Source: Heloderma charlesbogerti (lineage: Eukaryota > Chordata > Lepidosauria > Squamata > Helodermatidae). Taken from it: DNA of 64,000 nt. The position numbers and the translations under genes were made by a program. The stretch lies in NCBI GenBank assembly GCA_026122225.1, contig JANEZZ010000987.1, forward strand, positions 186,001 through 250,000. The letters run 5' to 3'. Positions 1 to 11,492 of this stretch are shown piece after piece; within the stretch, counting starts at the first letter, position 1, and the number at the start of each line of letters is the position of its first letter. The notes under the pieces are model-generated. The model saw nothing but the letters and a program-made list of their open reading frames with translations, searched no databases and was not told the DNA's origin.

Positions 1-60
1 CGAAAATAAGGGGAACACAAATAGCGTAGCGTCTACGCTATTTGCGTTCCCCTTATTTTC
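1..60. repeat. Central palindrome of copy A
   Basis: The two 30-base arms are nearly perfect inverted repeats meeting at about position 30/31 (ATAGCGTAG ... TCTACGCTAT). In the complete copy this is the middle of a 177-bp palindrome, so the window begins inside the left arm. Confidence 0.85.
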
Positions 61-114
61 GCCGTAGTCTACGTAAATGTTTACATAGACTAAGACATGC
101 CAAAATAAGGAACG

Positions 115-146
115 CAAATGGCGGCGCCCATGGGCGCCGCCATTTG
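115..146. repeat. Perfect 32-bp GC palindrome in copy A
   Basis: Arms CAAATGGCGGCG and CGCCGCCATTTG flank CCCATGGG, so the whole 32 bp is self-complementary. The identical unit occurs at 19251-19282 in copy C and a variant at 16061-16092 in copy B. Confidence 0.9.
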
Positions 147-391
147 CGTATGTGCTGCTTTTTTTTTTTTTACTCAGCCATGATAGGCTACGTAAACATT
201 TACGTAGCCTATCACGGTGTTTTTTAAAATTTAGCCGTGATAGGCTATGTAAATCTTTACTTAGCCTATCACGTTTGTGGTTTTTTTTTTTAACTTGGAA
301 ATGGTGGTGGCAGCAGCTGGTCAGAAGACTGGCTGCCGCAGCAGCCGCTACCGAACCGCCGGTGCAGCCACCGCCGCCAGGAAGATTCGCC

Positions 392-401
392 AAAGGTAAG
401 T
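392..401 (+). promoter_or_regulatory. Consensus 5' splice-site sequence in copy A
   Basis: AAAG|GTAAGT lies in the GC-rich subterminal part. Equivalent MAG|GTAAGT sequences sit at the same relative place in copies B and C. It could be a remnant of an autonomous element's intron or a source of cryptic splicing; use is not shown. Confidence 0.5.
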
Positions 402-2149
402 CCCATCCCGGAGGGGGGGTGAAGGGGCAGACCGTTTCGCCACCGATTTCCGAATGTGCTGGCATTCGGCCTCCCCGAGATTCATGGCGAAATTCTCTGG
501 CATCCCTAGTAATGAGTGTCATTGGAGAAAGCATTCCTATGATGGAGCACACAGCTGAGTACCTGCCTTGCCTGTGATGGTAGGAACAGTGCTCCAGGTT
601 TTTGAGGGCCCTTGGGCAGGGCACCACCAATGACCCCTCTCTGAGTCCATCTTCTCCACCAGCTGCTACTGCTCCCCATACTCTTTCTCCCCATTGTTAC
701 CACTTGACTGCTTGAAAAGCAGAAAGCCTGTGAGCAAGGAGGCAGTGGCATCTATTGCTCCTCAACCACCACCACCATTTTCTGGGCCAGAGAAAGAGGC
801 AGGTGAAGAAGCAGGTTGCAATGCAAAGAGGAGGGGCAAGTCCAGGGGGCTCATGTTAATGGCTCCTGCTGAGGTGTGGGCATTTTGCAGGTGCCCGACC
901 ATAGCTAAACTTGGGTAGAACATCCAGAGAAGGGTCTCACATGACAACCTCAACAGTCAGATAGATTTATGTGGGAGCAAGTAGCTCGTGAGGAATCTGA
1001 ATCAGAGTTTGGCCACCACTGCTATATATTCTGCTTAGATGTTACTTAGCCAATTCATTGTTCCATCTCTTTCTTTATACTGCATCTGATTAGTTAACCT
1101 GAAAATTAGCTGAAAGGGGCAACTTCAAAGTGAACAGAATATTTGAATAATCTTGTTAATCATTTAACAAATATTAAACAAAAATAAAAGCAAATTTCCT
1201 CCAGTCACCTTCCAGAAAGCTTATAACAAGATTAACAAATCTCCTAATAAAAAGGCAAGGCAACAGAATAATACCGTAATCTTTAATGTTTATTGTATTG
1301 GAAGAAGGCTTCCCATATATAAAACAAATTAAAAACCACAAACAGTATGGTGAATTGGCACCTTTCCTATGCAAGCACCACTCCAAACACTGGGTAGCTC
1401 CCTCACTTGGTCAATAGGAGAAAGATTGTACCAAAACAGATCCCTTAATAGGCAAAGGATCAGCCCATCCCTTGAACAACCTGAGCCAGAATGTTCCAGC
1501 AGAGGCATGAAAACAGTGCTCAAAGAAACCATTAATATTACTCAGTGGTACAACTAGGTGATTTTAGTCCCTGGACCAAATAGACTTACAGCCCCCCCCC
1601 CCGCCTTTTGGACAGCCAGTTGTGAAGCACACAACTAACATTTCTCCTCCCTCCACCATTCCATGCTTTACAACCGCTTCTATACTTGTGGTATGTTAGA
1701 GCAAAAAACCAAACCTGATTTTTAAAAAAAGCAGAAGAAATACTCTGATCATGTTCAGTTTTTCATATTAAACTCACTTAGATCATGGCACCATCCTGAC
1801 TACGAGAATAAAATGGAGTTTGCTTCTGCTTCGATGATGCTAAACACATTTACTTGGGAATAAGCACCATTTTGCTGTGGAAAGAAATAAGACATTTCTA
1901 AAGTAAAAATAATAAATTGAGCCCCTGTAATGTACATGCCTGGTGACCTACCCCAACTATAAAATGTTTTTAAAAATAAGGATAACGAACATACGCTACA
2001 GTGACCAGTGTCAGCCCTGATGGCCCGTGAATGCCCATGCCAGCACTGGTGCTGATGTCAGGTTTGTCGGTCGCTGCCCCCACTACCTGCTACTTTCTAG
2101 GTGGTCATTTGGGAGAGGGGCATGTTTGATCATCCTCCCCCTTTGCAAT

Positions 2150-2800
2150 CAACAAAACAGAGACTCTAGTTCAAGCTATTATGGCTTTATTATGCTAAAG
2201 GCAAGCCTTTCCACAACGCACATTCAAGGAAGCTCTCAAACTGCCCCAGTCTCTAAATGGCTATTCTAAGATCTTTATTAGGGAAGACAATCCACAGGGT
2301 AGTGCAGCTGCCAACAGTTGAACAGTATGCCCACGGATACTGACAGACAAACCTGCCTAACGGTAATGTCCCTCCCTTAAGGTGTCTCCGTTCTAAGAGT
2401 GGCTCCCCTGCAGAGCTTCTTAGTTCTGTCCCTAACTCTGCCCACTTCAACTTGCAACACACTCTGGCATCTCTCAAGTTGCACCCCTCTTCCTCCTCAT
2501 CCAAAACTTGGGTTCCCACAGTGGAGGGGGGACTCAGCCTGGTTCATCTGTTTGTCAAGGCCTTGAGAAGATTCTCTCCCAATGCCCATTCTCTGATCTA
2601 GCTGTTCCACCTCTGATTCAGAATCAGAGTCCTCAGAAATCTCAAGGGGCCTGGGCTCAACCCTGACATTGGACTTTGACTCTGTGGTCCATTCCCTGCA
2701 CAATCTATAGGAAAGCCATAAAAGCAAATAAACCAATCCTCTTACCATTTCCAGGGGATCATCAGTGAACAGCTCCCTAAAAGAATTAACAGTTGCCTCA
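2150..2800 (-). pseudogene. Possible 3' end of a decayed LTR-type retroelement
   Basis: On the minus strand an open frame carries a Ser/Asp/Glu-rich run (SEDSDSESEVEQ, about 2605-2640) and continues for roughly 120 codons. About 90 bp after it closes near 2253 there is AATAAAGCC (about 2180-2195). The same order (acidic run, short tail, AATAAAGCC) is seen at 17838-20480. This layout resembles the C-terminal pol region plus polyadenylation end of an LTR element, but I see no catalytic motif, so the assignment is weak. It could also be an unrelated gene remnant. Confidence 0.3.
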
Positions 2801-2916
2801 TCTACAAGGCTAAAAAGTAAGATTATATTGTGATTGTCATTCATTAAACATAGAGAAATGTCATAGATAACTATTTATTATTGCTCACGAGGTCACTTAG
2901 GCAACACATTCTTTCA

Positions 2917-3005
2917 GAATATGGAGATAATAATAATGACTGGTATTACAATGTTGTTATAAGGATAATGTGAAATGCTTTGAGTACTTAAATGTATGTA
3001 AGTAA
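2917..3005 (+). repeat. MIR-like SINE 3' portion
   Basis: The run ATGGAGATAATAATAATGAC, the TGTTGTTATAAGGATAA stretch and GAAATGCTTTGAGTAC match the well-known order of the MIR core/3' region (GGGGATAATAATA, GTTGTTGTGAGGATTAAA, AAAGCGCTT). The tRNA head is missing. Confidence 0.55.
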
Positions 3006-3195
3006 AACAACCATCACAACAAATAATGTCTACAGTACTAGGGAGGAGACAGGAGACTCTCCCAGTTCTCCTTTCCCCTCCTAATGCAAGATCCACTCTA
3101 AACACTACCAAAGCAGTAGCTGTAGCTTTAGTGGGCTATTTGATTTTTAAAAAGCCGAATCTCCCTGTGATTCTTTCATACAGAACAAACTATTA

Positions 3196-4445
3196 AGATC
3201 ATAAAAACATAAGAAGAGCCATGGACCAAGGATCCATCTAGTCCAGGATTCTGTTCACACAGTGGCCAGTGGCCAACCAGCTTTCAACCAGAAAGCCACA
3301 AGCAGGACACGAGTGCAACAGAACCTTCCCATCCATGTTCCCCAGCAACTGGTGTACACAGGCATACTACCTTGGATAGTGGAGGGAGCATGGAGCCATC
3401 AGGACTAGTAGCCGTTGATAGCCTTCTCCTCCAGGAATTTGTGTAACCCCCTTTTAAAGCCATCCAAATCGGTTGCCATCGCTATGGCTTTCTTCACATG
3501 GAGCTTTTATCCTGTGATTGAGATTGCTCCCTCACAGAAGTTTGAGGGCTCTTTACATGACACCATGAACCTTCAAGGCATCTCCTGCACTAAATACCCT
3601 TTGTTCCGTTTTTAAATAGATCGCAGATAATGAGCTATCAAATTACCCCATTTTGTTCTGCTTGAGTTCCCTCTATGAAAAGAGGAAAAGCAGCAAGAAG
3701 AAAAGTGAGATTAATGAAAGATAATGGAAGACTCAGATATTGGGAAAAGGAGGGGGAAAGGGGAGAGGGAAAAGGAAGCGGGTGAAAAAGGAAGTCGTGA
3801 TCCTGCATTTAAAATGGAAGCAGAAAGCCCCATTTGAAATGCAGGATTTTAGGCTGGTGTAGAGATGCCCTATGTCTTATGGTAGTGAATTCCATAGTTT
3901 AACTATACACTGTGAAGAGGTACTTCCTTTTATTTGTCCTGAATCTCCCACCAATCAGCTTCATTGGATGACCCTGGTTTCTAGTATTATGAGAGAGGGA
4001 GAAAAATGTCCCCCTATCCACATTCTCCACACCATGCATAATTTTGTAGACATCTATCGTGTCTCCTCTTATCCTCCTTTTTCCCAAGCTAAACAATCTC
4101 AGCTGTTGTAACCTTCCCTCATAGGGGAGAGGCTCCAGCGCCTTGATCATTTAGCTGCCCTTTTCTGTACTTTTCCCAGCTCTACAATATCTTTTTTTAG
4201 GTGTGGTGACCAGAACTGTACACAATATTCCAAGTGTGGTTGCACTATAGATTTGTATAAAAGAAGAATGTTATTGGCAATTTTATTCTCAATTCCTTTC
4301 TTAATTATGCCTAACATGGAGTTTGTCTTTTTTACAGAGGCCGCACAGTTGGTCGACATTTTCATTGAGCTGGCAACCACAACCCCAAGATCTCTTTCTT
4401 GGTCAGTCACTGTTAGCTCAGATCCCATCAGGTTATACTTGAACT
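3196..4445 (-). mobile_element. CR1 LINE, 3' part of RT ORF plus 3' UTR, interrupted
   Basis: Minus-strand frames at 4428-4147 and 4150-3899 encode the C-terminal part of a CR1 reverse-transcriptase protein (motifs ERDLGVVV, YKSIVQPHLEYCVQFW, KVQKRAAK, then SHNTRNQGHP and GGRFRTNKRKY), joined by a frame change. The 3' UTR continues to about 3196 with the CR1-like end near AAGAAGAGCCATGGACC. Comparison with the copy at 46215-47031 shows a foreign segment of about 375 bp (3493-3869) in the 3' UTR. It is 5' truncated and cannot encode an active enzyme. Confidence 0.8.
3493..3869. repeat. Insert within CR1 3' UTR, with hairpin
   Basis: This stretch is absent from the homologous CR1 tail at 46 kb. 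It contains an 18-bp-arm hairpin (3800-3846, ATCCTGCATTT ... AAATGCAGGAT) close to its right end. No coding capacity or recognisable termini; possibly a decayed MITE. Confidence 0.45.
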
Positions 4446-4534
4446 TGAGATTTTTTGTTATTTATACACTGTTTCAGAATATACCTATATAGAGCTTAAG
4501 AGTATTCAAATTCTTCCTGGATATTCTCAGTAAC

Positions 4535-4660
4535 CCTTACAACAGCCATAGTTATCGCAGAACAATAGCAGCAGCAGCTAAGGCCTAGACAGTTTTCCTA
4601 ATGCTACATAGTAAGTATATTGCTGAGGAGAGGCCAGGAATACTGATTGATTGCATTTCT
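4535..4660 (-). repeat. Possible MIR remnant
   Basis: The order CCCTTACAACAGCC, a short AT/GC spacer and CTACATAGTAAGTA is reminiscent of minus-strand MIR, but it is heavily decayed. Confidence 0.35.
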
Positions 4661-4700
4661 ATACTGCCCAACAGCCAATGCTTTCTGGATGGTTCACAAA
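4658..4700 (-). repeat. L2-type LINE 3' tail fragment
   Basis: ATTTCTATACTGCCCAACAG is the reverse of the L2 3' end found intact at 58450-58500 (TTGGGCAGTATAGAAAT). It is only a short tail. Confidence 0.5.
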
Positions 4701-6780
4701 TTTCCAATATTAATTAATGAATTACACTTATATTCTGCTCTTGGAAAACTCAAAGCACCTCATGAGGAGATCCGAAGTGCTCTCCCATTCAGGCACTGAC
4801 CATAAGAGCCATGTTCAGCTATAGCATCGTAACATCCTCGGAGCATTGTTTGGGCAGAAGAACTCTTGTACTGCTATTGTATCAATACCTTTGAAAATGA
4901 CAAGGAAAAGGTTGTTCTAAGTATTAAATGCTAGCTTATCCCCAAAAGCTAACTGACTTTCTTTCCTAGACAGAAGAATCATTCTGCATACAAGAGAGAG
5001 AAAGGCATTTTTATTGTCTGCATGCCAAAAGGGCACTTAAAGTTTCTGCAGATCTGAGCAAGTAATTTAGGAAAATTAACAATTTGTTTGGAGTAGAGTA
5101 GCCCAGAAGAAACTGGCTGCTTAAAAAAGTCTAAGACAGAAGATGGATGGTACATCAATAAATGAAAATATCAATGAAAACCATGTAAGTCTTTTTGTTC
5201 CTGAACTCAAGGTCTGGAGTAAGGCTGCCATCTCTTTAGTGTCCACATTCAAAATTTGGCCTTATAAAGATCTCCAAGTTGGAATGCATTTTATATTTGT
5301 AGGTGGCACCTCCAATATACATTTTAACAACTACAACAACAACAACAACATGAAGTTGCTTTAAACTGAGTGAGACGATCTAGCCCAGCATTGCCTACTC
5401 TGACCTGCAGCAGCTCTCCTGGGTCACTGGCAGAGGTCTTTCAGATCACCTGCTACATGACCATTTAACTGGAGATGCCAAGGACTATCCTTAGCTTGGA
5501 GTTACAAGGGGGGATGGTGAGGAGCATATGAGTCATCCTCCCCAAATGGCTCTCACATTCCAGGAATGATTTTTTTTAAAAAAAACCATCTTCTGAGCAA
5601 TTAGTTCCCAGGTTCCCATTACAGAAATATCTACCAACCATGCTGAGCCTGTTAATCTGTAATTTCCCTAACAAAAGTTGTGGCTGGCATAGTTTGTCAA
5701 GCATTCATAAAAGTATAAAGCTAAGTTTTGTGTTTAAACATTGAAACCTGACAGGAGTGACTTCCCATTTTCTTATATGAAACAACATCTTGCTGCATTT
5801 GCTGAGCATTTCCTTACTCATAGGAAATGATAGAAAAGCCACCATAGGCACAGATCTCTACCAAAATGCTGGAATTTCTGGATGGTAGCTATGACCCTGC
5901 CCCCTCCGCCCAGAAAAACATGCATGCTCATGTCTTTCCCCCCTCTTTTTTGCCACTTCAGCAGCAATCCTTCCAAAAGCCAAAGTGCTCTCTTGTACCA
6001 CCAAATTCCCTCTGAATTTAATTTTTTCTTTAGCAATTTGGTGGGATTGGTTTCTGAAGCAGAAACCAGAGAAACATAGGAGTATGGACTTTAGATCTCT
6101 CATGAACAGCACATGGTGTGCTGCAATGAACAGTGGTTTCACAGAGAGGACTTTGGCCATAAGAACATTTGAGAACTTTAGCAAATTGCTCTGCACATTA
6201 CTGAGGACCACATCTAAAAGATGCAGAATTTGGGCATGCTCTATAATTGCTTTAGAGGAAAACTCATCCACCTTTCTCATAGGGAGAGCAGCATGCTTTC
6301 AGACCACCGATGGCTCATGCATCTGCCAGCTTGAGAGATGCATGAGTGTTCCATTTCACAAAATTCAGAGAATATGCAACATCAGTCATGCCTTTTTACT
6401 GCTCCCAGATAACATTTATAATATGAAAAGTGCTTAGCTAACCATATCCTAACTTAGTATCTAGCTAATATATAACAAGCATCTTTGTCAATTACTATTT
6501 TAATGTATACAATTCAGGAAAAATATTAGTTTGCTCAAAACTACAAAGCATTTAAGTACTTTGACCTCACAATGACTACTTCTGAATAAGCTGGTTTCAA
6601 CCCTTGATACCACCAATGGGAAATACCCACTGGGACATAAATAATGTTATGTCAGAAAAATGTTTATGTATCTACGTAGGTTATTGACCACTCTTCAGCC
6701 AAGCTCTCAGTAGTTTACAATAATCATGCTAGATTTAGTCAAGTGGCTAGATTTTTTAGAAACCCCCAAATAAAATATTT

Positions 6781-6842
6781 ATTTTACTTATTTATTTATT
6801 TATTTCATTTCTATACCGCCCAATAGCCGAAATAAAAACAGG
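6781..6842 (-). repeat. L2-type LINE 3' tail fragment
   Basis: An A/T repeat (TTATTTATTTATTT) precedes CATTTCTATACCGCCCAATA, the reverse complement of the L2 3' terminus. No RT sequence is attached. Confidence 0.6.
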
Positions 6843-8280
6843 ATGCATCTTGCCTCTAATGCTCCTACATGTAAATGCACTTATAAATCACTGACTGTTC
6901 ACTGAAAAGTTGTCAAGATTTTTACAAGAGAAGGATCCCCCTCCCTACTTCCCAATTACTCATTTGGTGATACATGACACATAACAATAAAGTTGTATTT
7001 CCCATGCTTCTCCTCTCCCACCTTCCCTTTTCTCTCCTCCCCTATCGTTCCCCCCAAAACATCTGTTGAGTTCTGTATCTTTAAAGTGTTATACTAAATA
7101 ATTTACAGTATTATACACATACTGATTTGACTATATAAAAGAACATTAAAGAAGGTTGAAAAGGGGGGGAAAAGGAAGAAAAAAGCTGATGATGCTCATT
7201 TTGAACTGTTGATAGATTGTGGGGCAATTACATTTTCCTAGCATATCTTTAACCTACAGAGCAAAGGCATTCTTAGCTTTGAAACTGATGGAGGATAAGC
7301 TATCAGGAGGTGGAGTAGTGCCTTCAGCAATGTGTGTGAGGGAGGAAGTAGTGAACCTAGGGATGATACTAGCGATGTTAGTGGCGATACTAGCATGTCC
7401 TTATTTTCATCTGTGGAAGGTTGGAGGGTACACACGAGGCTGGAAGGAGAAAATCACAAAACTGGCACATTCTTGAAGAGCACTAGATAGCACTTTTATT
7501 TCAACCACCTATTATTGCTTTGTTTTCATTGCAAACATGTATTTACTAACCTGTAGGGAAAGAGTTTTTATTCCTCTACAAAGATAAGGTAATGCATGCA
7601 GAGTCACTAAACTGACCAGGATACACATATAAAAGTTGGCATCATGATAGAAAGAAAAGTTTTCTGACCTGGATAATGCACAATATCAATTTATTGCAGG
7701 CTTGCAAAACTTAAGGCCCACCAAGTTGATGGCAGCTAACCAAAGGCTTGATAAACCTTCTCTTTTTGCAAAACAGGGTAGGTTATCAAGCACCTGGCTG
7801 GCCACAATACATGGTTTATGCACAGTATCCAGCTTGATGAGTCACAAGTAGTGCCTGATTTATGATGTGCAACATCAAGGCAAAACTCTGTAACGGCTCC
7901 AGTTATTTTCCCCCCAATTTCCCCCCCCCCGCGCCCTTGAACATGCTATATGAGTTATTGAATTAATTCATCTCTCTTAGCAATCAATAATCTGTATCCG
8001 CTAAAAATAAGTTAAGGATAACCTGCAACATCACACTTATTAGTTATTGATTTCAGATGGAAATCACCTCCTATTGAAGCCAACACAATATTGTTATTGA
8101 TTTTTACTGAGCTGGATTTTAGGAACACTTTATACCAGCTTATATTTACATAGAAAACCCTTAGATATTTTACCATGCTGCTTGTCTACAAGATGAGACT
8201 AAGGTCAAATTTAGTCCAACATTCTTCAGCCAAAAACAAATATACTTTTGTTTGCAATTATTTCACACTAATGAATAAAT

Positions 8281-8340
8281 CCCCTTCATGGATCACTGCC
8301 TTGTTGTGGCGAAGGGGCTTGCGTAACTCAGTGAAGCCAT
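8281..8340 (+). ncRNA. Candidate HDV-like self-cleaving ribozyme at BovB 5' end
   Basis: The first 60 nt can form the nested double pseudoknot order of HDV-like ribozymes. P1 is CCCCTTC (8281-8287) with GAAGGGG (8311-8317). P2 is ATGG (8288-8291) with CCAT (8337-8340) and CACT (8294-8297) with AGTG (8330-8333). P3 is GCC (8298-8300) with GGC (8308-8310), closing a 7-nt loop. GCGTAA (8321-8326) would supply the catalytic C (8322) in J4/2 with P4 reduced or absent. The predicted cleavage site is exactly the element's 5' boundary with the TSD. Such ribozymes are established at the 5' ends of several non-LTR elements, including RTE types; for this copy the fold is inferred by eye only. Confidence 0.55.
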
Positions 8341-8345
8341 AAGCT

Positions 8346-11300
8346 ATGCCGTGCAGGGCCACCCAAGACAGACAGGTCACGACAGAGAGTTCTGACAAAA
8401 TGTGGTCCACTGGAGAAGGAAATGGCAACCCACTCCAGTATTCTTGCCAAGAAAACCCCATGGAACGTATCACAAGGCTAAAAGAGATGACGCCGGAAGA
8501 TGAGCCCCTCAGGTCGGAAGGTGTCCAATATGCTACTGGGGAAGAGCAGAGGGTATTTCCAAGTAGCACCAGAAAGAGTGAAGCAGCTGGGCCAAAGCCA
8601 AAAGGACACTCAGCTGTGGATGTGTCTGGTGGTGAAAAGAAAATCCGATGCTGTAAAGAACAATATTGTTTAGGAACCTGGAATGTCAGATCAATGAATC
8701 AAGGTAAGCTGGAGGTGGTCAAACATGAGATGGCAAGATTGAACATCGACATCTTGGGAATCAGCGAACTAAAATGGACAGGAATGGGCGAATTTAATTC
8801 AGGTGACCATCATATCTACTATTGTGGGCAAGAATCCCTTAGAAGAAATGGAGTAGCACTCATAGTCAACAAAAGGGTGGGAAAAGCAGTACTGGGGTAA
8901 AATCATAAAAATGATAGAATGATCTCAGTACGAATCCAAGGCAAACCATTCAACATCACAGTAATTCAAGTCTATGCCCCAACCACTGAGGCCGAAGAAG
9001 CTGAGGTTGATTGGTTCTATGAAGACCTACATTACCTTCTAGAACTAACACCCAAAAAAGATGTCCTCTTCATCATAGGGGATTGGAATGCTAAAGTAGG
9101 AAGTCAAGAAATCACCGGGATAACAGGCAGGCATGGCCTTGGTGTACAAAACGAAGCAGGACAAAAGCTAATAGAGCTTTGCCAAGAGAACATGCTGATG
9201 AAAAGAGCAAACACTCTTTTCCAACAGCACAAGAGGCAACTCTACACATGGACATCACCAGATGGTCAATATCGAAATCAGATTGATTATGTCCTTTGCA
9301 GCCAAAGATGGAGAAGCTCCATACAGTCAGTAAAAACAAGACCTGGAGCTGACTGTGGCTCAGATCATGAGCTGCTTCTTGCAAAATTTCGGCTTAAATT
9401 GAAGAACGTTGGGAAAACCACTAAACCATTCAGGTATGACCTAAATCATATCCCTTATGAATATACAGTGGAGGTGAGGAATAGATTTCAGGGATTAGAC
9501 CTGATAGACAGAGTGCCTGAGGAACTATGGACGGAGGTCCGTAACATTGTTCAGGAGGCAGCAACTCAATCCATCCCAAAGAAAAAGAAATGCAAGAAAG
9601 CCAAGTGGCTGTCTGATGAGGCTTTACAAGTAGCTGAAGAAAGAAGGGAAGCGAAAAGCAAGGGAGAAAGGGGAAGATATACCCAACTGAATGCAGAGTT
9701 CCAGAGAATAGCAAGGAGAGACAAGAAGGCCTTCTTAAATGAACAATGCAAAGAAATCGAGGAAAACAACAGAATGGGAAAGACTAGAGATCTCTTCAAG
9801 AAAATTGGAGATCTCAAGGGAACGTTTTGTGCAAAGACGGGCATGATAAAGGACAAAGAAGGCAGGGTCCTAACAGAAGCAGATGAGATTAAGAAGAGGT
9901 GGCAAGAATACACAGAAGAACTATACAGGAAAGATCTGAATGTCCCTGATAGCCATGATAGTGCGGTCACTGAACTTGAGCCAGACATCCTCGAGAGTGA
10001 AGTCAAATGGGCCTTAGGAAGCATTAGTAACAACAAAGCTAGCGGAGATGACAGTATTCCAGCTGAGCTATTTAAAATCCTAAAAGATGATGCTGTTAAA
10101 GTGCTGCATTCAATATGCCAACAAATCTGGAACACTCAACAGTGGCCACAAGACTGGAAAAGGTCAGTTTACATTCCAATTCCAAAGAAGGGCAACGCCA
10201 AAGAGTGTTCAAACTACCACACAATTGCACTCATTTCACATGCCAGCAAGGTGATGCTCAAAATCCTACAAGCTAGGCTTCAGCAGTATGCGAACCGAGA
10301 ACTACCGGAAGTACAAGCTGGGTTTCGAAGAGGCAGAGGAACTAGAGATCAATTCGCCAACATTCGCTGGATCATGGAGAAAGCAAGAGAATTCCAGAAA
10401 AACGTCTATTTCTGCTTCATTGACTACGCTAAAGCCTTTGACTGTGTGGATCACAACAATCTGTGGCAAATTCTGAAAGTGATGGGAGTACCAGACCACC
10501 TTACCTGTCTCCTGAGAAACCTGTATGAGGGTCAAGAAGCAACAGTAAGAACCGGACATGGAACAACCGATTGGTTCCAAATTGGGAAAGGAGTATGACA
10601 AGGCTGCATATTGTCACCATGCTTATTTAACTTATATGCAGAGTACATCATGAGAAATGCCGGGTTGGATGAATCAGAGGTCGGAATTAAGATTGCTGGG
10701 AGAATTATCAACAACCTCCGATATGCAGACGATACCACCCTAATGGCAGAAAGCGAAGAGGATCTCAAGAGCCTCTTGTTGAGGGTGAAAGAGGAGAGTG
10801 CAAAAGCTGGTTTGAAACTCAACATTAAAAAAATGAAGATCATGGCATCTGGCCCTATCACTTCCTGGCATATAGAAGGGGAAGAAATGGAAGCAGTGAC
10901 AGATTTTACTTTCTTGGGCTCCAAGATCACCGCAGACCGTGACTGTAGCCATGAAATTACAAGACGCTTGCTCCTTGGGAGGAAAGCTATGGCAAACCTA
11001 GACAGCATAGTAAGAAGCAGAGACATCACCTTGCCGACAAAGGTCCGTATAATCAAAGCTATGGTTTTCCCAGTAGTAACGTATGGCTGTGAGAGCTGGA
11101 CTATAAGGAAGGCTGAGCGCTGAGGAATGGATGCTTTTGAACTGTGGTGCTGGAGAAGACTCTTACGAGTCCCCTGGACTGCAAGGAGGTCAAATCAGTC
11201 CATCCTAAAGGAAATCAACCCTGACTGCTCATTGGAAGGACAGATACTGAAGCTGAAGCTCAAATATTTTGGCCACCTAATGTGAAGAGAAAACTCCCTG

Positions 11301-11492
11301 GAAAAGACCCTGATGCTGGGAAAGATTGAAGGCAAAAGGAGAAGGGAACGGCAGAGGATGAGATGGCTAGATAGCATCACTGATGCAATGGATATGAACT
11401 TGAGCACGCTCCGGGAGAGAGCGCAGGACAGGAAGGCCTGGTGTGCTATGGTCCATGGGGTCACGAAGAGTCGGACACGACTGAACGACTGA
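8346..11492 (+). pseudogene. BovB endonuclease-reverse transcriptase ORF (four stops)
   Basis: A single frame runs without frameshift from the first ATG after an upstream in-frame stop (8340-8342) to the natural stop at 11490, about 1048 codons. The N-terminal half is an apurinic-type endonuclease with GTWNVRSMNQGK, ISELKWTG, GDWNAKVGS and the catalytic SDHELL. The C-terminal half is reverse transcriptase with FIDYAKAFDCVDH, GCILSPCLFNLYAEY and the YADD box (YADDTTLMAESEED). It ends KSRTRLND. The stops are at 8898, 10596, 11121 and 11283. Comparison with the copy at 35.8-39 kb shows the last three are CGA to TGA, the usual methyl-CpG decay. The product would nick target DNA and copy its own RNA there; this copy is dead. 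Confidence 0.9.

Larger units (their letters stand above)
1..518 (-). mobile_element. Palindrome-chain hAT-like element, copy A (cut by window start)
   Basis: The right edge is the inverted terminal sequence TAGGGATGC (read on minus, ending at 518), the same terminus as the complete copy at 18695-19576. Reading leftward, the shared subterminal block (about 60 bp), a GC-rich segment, two hairpins with TACGTAAA-type stems (181-214 and 234-272), a perfect 32-bp palindrome (115-146), a hairpin at 64-99 and the arm of the central palindrome (1-60) follow in the same order as in the complete copy. No transposase is encoded, so this is a non-autonomous element. The other terminus lies outside the window, so its TSD cannot be checked; the candidate TSD on this side is GTAATGAG (519-526). 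Confidence 0.8.

Noticed and set aside
181..272. Hairpins followed by T runs as bacterial terminators
   Set aside because: They are parts of the repeated transposon family; nothing else here is prokaryotic.
1..300. CRISPR-like array of short repeats
   Set aside because: The repeats are palindromic stems of unequal length without regular spacers, and the genome is eukaryotic.
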